64,000 bases of DNA from an uncultured Granulosicoccus sp. (GTDB lineage Bacteria; Pseudomonadota; Gammaproteobacteria; Granulosicoccales; Granulosicoccaceae), in contig CALKLO010000025.1 of the NCBI GenBank assembly GCA_937991945.1, positions 62,001-126,000 of the forward strand. The letters run 5' to 3'. Position numbers and translations under genes: made by a program. Shown piece after piece: positions 59,356-64,000 of this stretch; position 1 is the stretch's first letter, and each line of letters begins with the position of its first letter. A model generated the notes under the pieces. That model did not search any database. It was not told the origin of the DNA and was given only the letters and a program-made list of their open reading frames with translations.

Positions 59356-60573
59356 CTAGAGTTGGCGCGCCTTTTTAGCGGCTAAACAGGCCATCAAAAT
59401 GCCGCAGCTCGCACTGAATAAAATCAAAAAGCCAGCAGCTGTCCATGCATTAAAGTAATCGACCACACCGGGCACCAGCACACCACCCAGGAACATCCCA
59501 ACACCTGACATCTGCATCATTAGGCCAATGACGAGTCCAACGGACGACGGATGACTAGCCGTTTTGGGCATGGTTGAGAACAGAACTCCAGGCACCATTC
59601 CACCCAACGTGGAAAACATAAACGCCGCAGTAATTCTGACGGCTGTTGAAGATAGGGGTGAAAAAACAAGCAGTGCGCAAACACCTCCTCCCAACATCCC
59701 TGCAATCAACATAGACGAAAAGTCGACTCCTCTGCGAGACAACACACCCACCATGATGCTCCCAAGTGCATTGCATATCAGCACCAATGCCGTGATGGTG
59801 CTAACTACCGTTAATGAAATATCTGTGGTCTCAACCAACAACAAAGGAAAATAAGAAATCAATGGAATGTAACTGAACGAATAGATAAAAAAGCACCCGC
59901 TAAGCAACCACACCAATGGCTTTTTTAAGTCGTCGAAGTTACCGACCTGCTTCACTCGCGCCAAATGCGCAAGCCGTACTCGATGACGAGCAGTCACTGC
60001 AAAAACAGATACCGCCGCCGCAATTGATACAACGCTTGCGACCCACCACGACAACTGCCAACCGCCATATGCTTGGAGCGCAGGTGCGAGCAGCAACATA
60101 AAACCGGCTCCCACCGGTAAAAAAGACGCCCAAAATGCCATGACAAGAGACCGATCTTTTGGGGCGCTTAATGATGAAATTATGGAGGGGAGCACAATGA
60201 CTGAAATGATCCAGCCTAGCCCCTCAATTGATCGCCCGACCAGAAGCAACGGCAACCCTTGTGCGAAAGACCCTAGAATACCGCCGACACCCACCGTTCC
60301 CACACCAATAACAGCGAACGGTATGTACCCTAGCCGCCTAATTAACAGCCCCAGCAATAGACCGCTTATGGCGATAAGAATTGAATACAACGAAACAATA
60401 AGACCCGTTTGCGTCAAACTCAGCTGCCATTGCTCTCGAATGAGCGGGATGGCCACAGGAATTTTGCCGATGTGCAGCGCCGTTGTGCAACCCGCTAAGT
60501 ACAGCAGCGTAATAGCGAGCCACTCGGTGCGATCACAAGAGGGCTCTGTCAAAACCGCTGAGTCGCTGCTCAT
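59356..60573 (-). CDS. MFS transporter
   Basis: The 405-residue membrane protein has about twelve helices and the MFS motif-A-like loop LGLLIRRLGYIP in the first half. The architecture resembles CynX/NimT-type MFS carriers. The substrate is unknown. It overlaps the AlkA-like gene upstream by four bases (ATGA) and converges with a 3-base gap on the secreted-protein gene. Confidence 0.88.
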   Translation of the reverse strand: MSSDSAVLTEPSCDRTEWLAITLLYLAGCTTALHIGKIPVAIPLIREQWQLSLTQTGLIVSLYSILIAISGLLLGLLIRRLGYIPFAVIGVGTVGVGGILGSFAQGLPLLLVGRSIEGLGWIISVIVLPSIISSLSAPKDRSLVMAFWASFLPVGAGFMLLLAPALQAYGGWQLSWWVASVVSIAAAVSVFAVTARHRVRLAHLARVKQVGNFDDLKKPLVWLLSGCFFIYSFSYIPLISYFPLLLVETTDISLTVVSTITALVLICNALGSIMVGVLSRRGVDFSSMLIAGMLGGGVCALLVFSPLSSTAVRITAAFMFSTLGGMVPGVLFSTMPKTASHPSSVGLVIGLMMQMSGVGMFLGGVLVPGVVDYFNAWTAAGFLILFSASCGILMACLAAKKARQL

Positions 60574-61196
60574 TTAGCTTGACGACTCAAGTACGCATGC
60601 CAAAGAACGCGTGCTGCTACCGCTCTAAAGGGTTGCCACTGCAGCGCTATTTCATCTAGCTGCGCATACGTGGGAATCACATCGGTTGAGGTGCATTGTG
60701 CGTAACTGACCACCAATGCTCTGTCACCACTTGCCCAAGCATTGGTGCGTCGCATAGCCATCAGTAAGTAAACACCCGCCGTCCAGGGCCCGATACCGCG
60801 AATACGAATCAGCTTTTCCATAACCTCTTCATTCGAGCACTTGCGCAATGCGGCTAAGTTTAGATCTCCTTCGACCATAGCCGTTGCAATCGAGCGACAG
60901 TAAGACACTTTTCGCTCACTCAAACCCGCATCGCGTAACCCCTCTTCAGGTAGGAGTAGAAATTTCTGAGCCGTGAACGAGGGGCACAACTTCTTGGTAC
61001 GCTGCATCACCGCATTAGCGCTAGCAAGAGAGACTTTCTGTTCAAGCACAATATGAACAAGTGTTTCCAGCGATTGAGTCCTTTGCCACAGCGGCGGTGG
61101 TCCAAACTCGTCAACTAGGCTCCGCATCAATACATTGTCTGCACATAGCTGGGTCACGGCAGTGGGCAGTGTGTCGCGGGTCAGTGATTGATACAC
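60570..61196 (-). CDS. HhH-GPD DNA glycosylase (AlkA-like)
   Basis: The protein is 208 residues from GTG 61196, preceded by AGGA; the frame also opens at TTG 61217. The helix-hairpin-helix RIRGIGPWTAGVYLL and WASGDRALVV with the catalytic Asp identify the superfamily. It probably removes alkylated bases, as AlkA does. It lacks the N-terminal AlkA extension. Translationally coupled to the MFS gene. Confidence 0.87.
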   Translation of the reverse strand: MYQSLTRDTLPTAVTQLCADNVLMRSLVDEFGPPPLWQRTQSLETLVHIVLEQKVSLASANAVMQRTKKLCPSFTAQKFLLLPEEGLRDAGLSERKVSYCRSIATAMVEGDLNLAALRKCSNEEVMEKLIRIRGIGPWTAGVYLLMAMRRTNAWASGDRALVVSYAQCTSTDVIPTYAQLDEIALQWQPFRAVAARVLWHAYLSRQAK

Positions 61197-61223
61197 TATG
61201 AATATCCTAAAGACCAAAAAAGC

Positions 61224-63884
61224 ATGACAAATCCTAAATCAGCAACAGGCGCCGAACAAAGACGACTCAATGCTCATGCGCGACTCGGTGCAAATTGGAA
61301 GCATTGGGGCCCCTATCTGGCAGAGAGAGCTTGGGGCACTGTGCGAGAAGATTACAGCAGTGATGGCAATGCGTGGGAGTACTTTCCTCACGAGCAAGCT
61401 CGAAGCCGTACATTTCGCTGGAATGAAGACGGGTTGGCAGGCTTCTGCGATAGAAACCAATTTCTGTGTTTTAGCCTTGGGCTTTGGAATGGCCAAGACC
61501 CCTTCCTAAAAGAAAGACTGTTTGGTTTATCCGGCCCTGAAGGCAACCATGGCGAGGATGTCAAAGAGCTCTACTGGTACCTAGACAGCACACCCACTCA
61601 CAGCCACGCGAGCATGCGTTATCGTTATCCGCATGCAGCCTTCCCATATGAAGCACTGGTTAACGAGAACGCCGCCCGAGGCTACAAAGACCCAGAATTC
61701 GAAATCAGTGATACGGGCATTTTTAATGACAACCGTTTTTTCGACATCACGGTCACGTACGCGAAAGCCGACGAAGACGACCTGCTCATTCGTATTGATA
61801 TACACAACCGCTCAAATGAGACTGCAAGCCTTTCTGTATTACCTCAGGTGTGGTTTAGGAATACATGGAGTTGGGGCTATGAATCCGGCCCACAGGGCAA
61901 TGTATCGCAACGTCCGAGCATAAGCGTCGATGAAGATTCATCGCTGAACATCGAACACGAACAACTAGGCAACTATCACTTGTACTGGCAGGGCCTGCCA
62001 GAAACATTGATGACAGAGAACGAGACAAACAATGAACTGTTGTTCGGCACCGACAATGCATCACCTTATGTCAAAGATGCATTTCATCGTTATATCGTGA
62101 ACGATGAAAAAGACGCTGTAAATCCTGCATTAACGGGTACTAAAGCGGCGCTTCACTACGCGCTTAAAATAAAAGGCAATGCAACGAAGTGTATTCAGCT
62201 TCGATTGTGCAAGAGCACTAAGAATAAGCCATTTGTTGGATTCAAACCCATCATGGCTCGGCGCCAAGCTGACGCTGATTATTTCTACCAGCAACTACAG
62301 TCACCATCGGCCTCCGTTGAACACCGCGCAATACAACGACAAGCCTTGGCCGGTATGCTTTTTTCTAAGCAGCTGTATTACTACAATGTGCACCAATGGC
62401 TTGATGGCGACCCAGCGCAAGCAGTCCAACGGCACGACACGCGCAACAATCAATGGCATCACATGAATAATTTTGATGTCATGTCTATGCCAGATAAATG
62501 GGAATACCCTTGGTACGCAGTTTGGGATACAGCGTTTCACTGCCTGCCATTGGCCACTGTTGACTCGGATTACGCTAAGCGGCAATTGTTACTCATAACC
62601 CGCGAGTGGTACATGCACCCCAATGGTCAGCTGCCAGCCTATGAATGGTCGTATGGCGATGTGAATCCTCCTGTCCATGCTTGGGCAACATGGAACGTCT
62701 ACACCATGGAGAAAAAGCGTAAAGGCGTCGGGGACAGCGCATTTTTAGAAAGTGTTTTCCATAAACTACTGCTGAACTTTACCTGGTGGGTCAATCGTAA
62801 AGACACCCATGGCAACGATATTTTCGAAGGCGGTTTTCTAGGCCTGGACAATATCAGTCTGTTTGATCGCTCCGAAGAGCCCCCTACAGGTGGCACATTG
62901 CATCAATCTGATGGTACCGCTTGGATGGGATTTTTCTCGGCTTGCATGCTTCATATCGCGTTGGAGTTGGCTCGCACTAATCCTTCCTATGAAGATATCG
63001 CCAGCAAATTCTTTGAGCACTACTTGCGAATAGCGCATGCCATCAACGGTGATGAAAAAACCGATGGGCTGTGGGATGAAACTGATGGTTTCTTCTACGA
63101 CCGATTAGATTTACCTGACGGTCGAAGCTCACCGATCAAGGTTCGTTCTCTGGTTGGTCTTATGCCAATGATTGCAGCCACCACTATCGATGATGCCGTA
63201 TATCAAGAGTTCCCCAACTTTGCTCGACGCATGAGTTGGCATATTGATCAAACGCCAGAGGTGTTGAACCGCATGGCCAGTGTTCAAACCAAAGGCGAAA
63301 ACAATCGGCATTTGTTATCTTTTTTAACTGAAAAGCGTCTGCGTAGAGTGCTCTCATACCTGCTGGACGAAAACGAATTTTTATCAGACTACGGCGTTCG
63401 CTCCTTGTCTAAATTCCACGAAGAAAACCCGTATACCTATACAACCGATAGTGGAAAAACGTTGAGCATCGGATATGAACCGGGCGAAGGTGAAACCGAT
63501 ATGTTTGGTGGTAATTCAAACTGGCGCGGACCTATCTGGTTTCCCATCAATTACTTGCTAATAGAATCACTAAAGCGGTATCACGGTTTTTACGGAGCAG
63601 AATTTACCGTTGAATGCCCAACCGGCTCAGGACAGTTCATGACATTAGAGGAAGTTGCTCAAGAAATTTCAACACGATTGGTACGCCTTTTCGAACTGAA
63701 CGAAAACGAAAAACGAGCTTGGTGTGGGGAGAACCCTGATTTGTTGAGTAGCAGCAACGAAGGCATGCATCAGTTTTTCGAATACTTCAACGGCGACACT
63801 GGCGAAGGCTTGGGAGCCAGCCATCAAACCGGTTGGACAGGTCTTATTGCGCTGCTGCTACAACCCGATCTACAGAGTTACTGA
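61224..63884 (+). CDS. glucosidase-like glycoside hydrolase (GH63/MGH1-type)
   Basis: The protein is 886 residues from ATG 61224. The N-terminal beta-sandwich (ERAWGTVREDYSSDGNAWEYFPHEQARSR in two parts) and the (alpha/alpha)6 catalytic barrel follow. WDTAFHCLPLATVD and the later EGETDMFGGNSNWRGPIW are GH63/MGH1 signatures with catalytic acid residues. It should hydrolyse alpha-glucosidic bonds in small glycosides. No signal peptide is seen, so it is cytosolic. Confidence 0.88.
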   Translation: MTNPKSATGAEQRRLNAHARLGANWKHWGPYLAERAWGTVREDYSSDGNAWEYFPHEQARSRTFRWNEDGLAGFCDRNQFLCFSLGLWNGQDPFLKERLFGLSGPEGNHGEDVKELYWYLDSTPTHSHASMRYRYPHAAFPYEALVNENAARGYKDPEFEISDTGIFNDNRFFDITVTYAKADEDDLLIRIDIHNRSNETASLSVLPQVWFRNTWSWGYESGPQGNVSQRPSISVDEDSSLNIEHEQLGNYHLYWQGLPETLMTENETNNELLFGTDNASPYVKDAFHRYIVNDEKDAVNPALTGTKAALHYALKIKGNATKCIQLRLCKSTKNKPFVGFKPIMARRQADADYFYQQLQSPSASVEHRAIQRQALAGMLFSKQLYYYNVHQWLDGDPAQAVQRHDTRNNQWHHMNNFDVMSMPDKWEYPWYAVWDTAFHCLPLATVDSDYAKRQLLLITREWYMHPNGQLPAYEWSYGDVNPPVHAWATWNVYTMEKKRKGVGDSAFLESVFHKLLLNFTWWVNRKDTHGNDIFEGGFLGLDNISLFDRSEEPPTGGTLHQSDGTAWMGFFSACMLHIALELARTNPSYEDIASKFFEHYLRIAHAINGDEKTDGLWDETDGFFYDRLDLPDGRSSPIKVRSLVGLMPMIAATTIDDAVYQEFPNFARRMSWHIDQTPEVLNRMASVQTKGENNRHLLSFLTEKRLRRVLSYLLDENEFLSDYGVRSLSKFHEENPYTYTTDSGKTLSIGYEPGEGETDMFGGNSNWRGPIWFPINYLLIESLKRYHGFYGAEFTVECPTGSGQFMTLEEVAQEISTRLVRLFELNENEKRAWCGENPDLLSSSNEGMHQFFEYFNGDTGEGLGASHQTGWTGLIALLLQPDLQSY

Positions 63885-63897
63885 TACTGAAATAACG

Positions 63898-64000
63898 GTG
63901 AGTGGACGACTAAAATTCGGCTGTTGTGTTTTGTGTCAACGCGAAACACACCTCACCTTTCATCATCTTATTCCGCGTAAATTACACAAGCGTCGCCGGT
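63898..64000 (+). CDS. HNH endonuclease-like protein, N-terminal fragment
   Basis: From GTG 63898 the frame reads CCVLCQRETHLTFHHLIPRK and runs off the right edge. The paired CxxC and HH motif are those of small HNH nucleases. Thirteen bases separate it from the upstream stop codon, so it may be cotranscribed with the glucosidase. Only 34 residues are visible. Confidence 0.7.
   Translation, partial: MSGRLKFGCCVLCQRETHLTFHHLIPRKLHKRRR

Noticed and set aside
60140-60577. 145-residue plus frame opposite the MFS gene
   Set aside because: Antisense to a membrane protein gene with no motifs or start signal.

Overview
The window looks like chromosomal core DNA of a free-living, probably marine, gammaproteobacterium outside the Enterobacterales. 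The evidence is gene order: def-fmt-rsmB-DUF4390-ntrY-ntrX-trkA-trkH facing LysM-dprA-topA-tsaC-hemF, aroQ-accB-accC-prmA-DUF3426-dusB-fis-purH, fabA-fabB, and fxsA-groES-groEL. Base composition looks even (near 50% GC by eye). I would guess a deep-branching order, but the sequence alone does not fix the genus. No rRNA, tRNA, CRISPR array, prophage or insertion sequence was seen. Coding density is very high and only one gene-free stretch (48160-48469) slightly exceeds 300 bases.

Layout. 1-2.7 kb: the C-terminus of an ABC ATPase, an L2HGDH-type FAD oxidoreductase, an FkbM methyltransferase and a GlcG/HbpS-type protein. 2.75-6.2 kb: an OmpR/EnvZ-type two-component pair and a secreted spondin/FN3 protein with its own terminator. 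6.4-19.0 kb (minus): a long, nearly gapless run of def, fmt, rsmB, DUF4390, ntrY, ntrX, trkA, trkH, methyltransferase, TPR protein and two glycosyltransferases. This joins translation initiation, rRNA modification, envelope sensing and potassium uptake to a small sugar-transfer module. 19.2-27.5 kb (plus): LysM lipoprotein, dprA, topA, tsaC, threonine aldolase, hemF and a hotdog thioesterase. 27.4-32.1 kb (minus): YdcZ transporter, aldo/keto reductase, class IV aminotransferase, DUF192, aroE and an OmpA-like membrane protein. 32.3-35.2 kb (plus): hemB, an OmpA-family porin-like protein and a small glutamic intramembrane protease. 35.2-42.9 kb (minus): the aroQ-to-purH run. 43-49.7 kb: srkA, a CheY/CheX-like pair, bioY-DUF4197-fabA-fabB, a DUF924 protein and tag. 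49.8-57.6 kb: a GGDEF/EAL protein, groEL-groES under a CIRCE operator, fxsA and a large dsbD. 57.7-64 kb: a secreted protein of unknown function, an MFS transporter, an AlkA-like glycosylase, a GH63-like glucosidase and the start of an HNH protein.

Most genes are housekeeping. The points most worth a second look are: a stack of four perfect inverted repeats at the 5' end of a MrtJ-like protease gene; a DsbD with two complete N-terminal redox domains; an NtrX whose AAA+ domain has lost its Walker A lysine and GAFTGA loop; coupling of the biotin transporter gene bioY to fabA-fabB; a CheX-like partner beside a lone CheY; and a textbook HrcA/CIRCE promoter at groESL.
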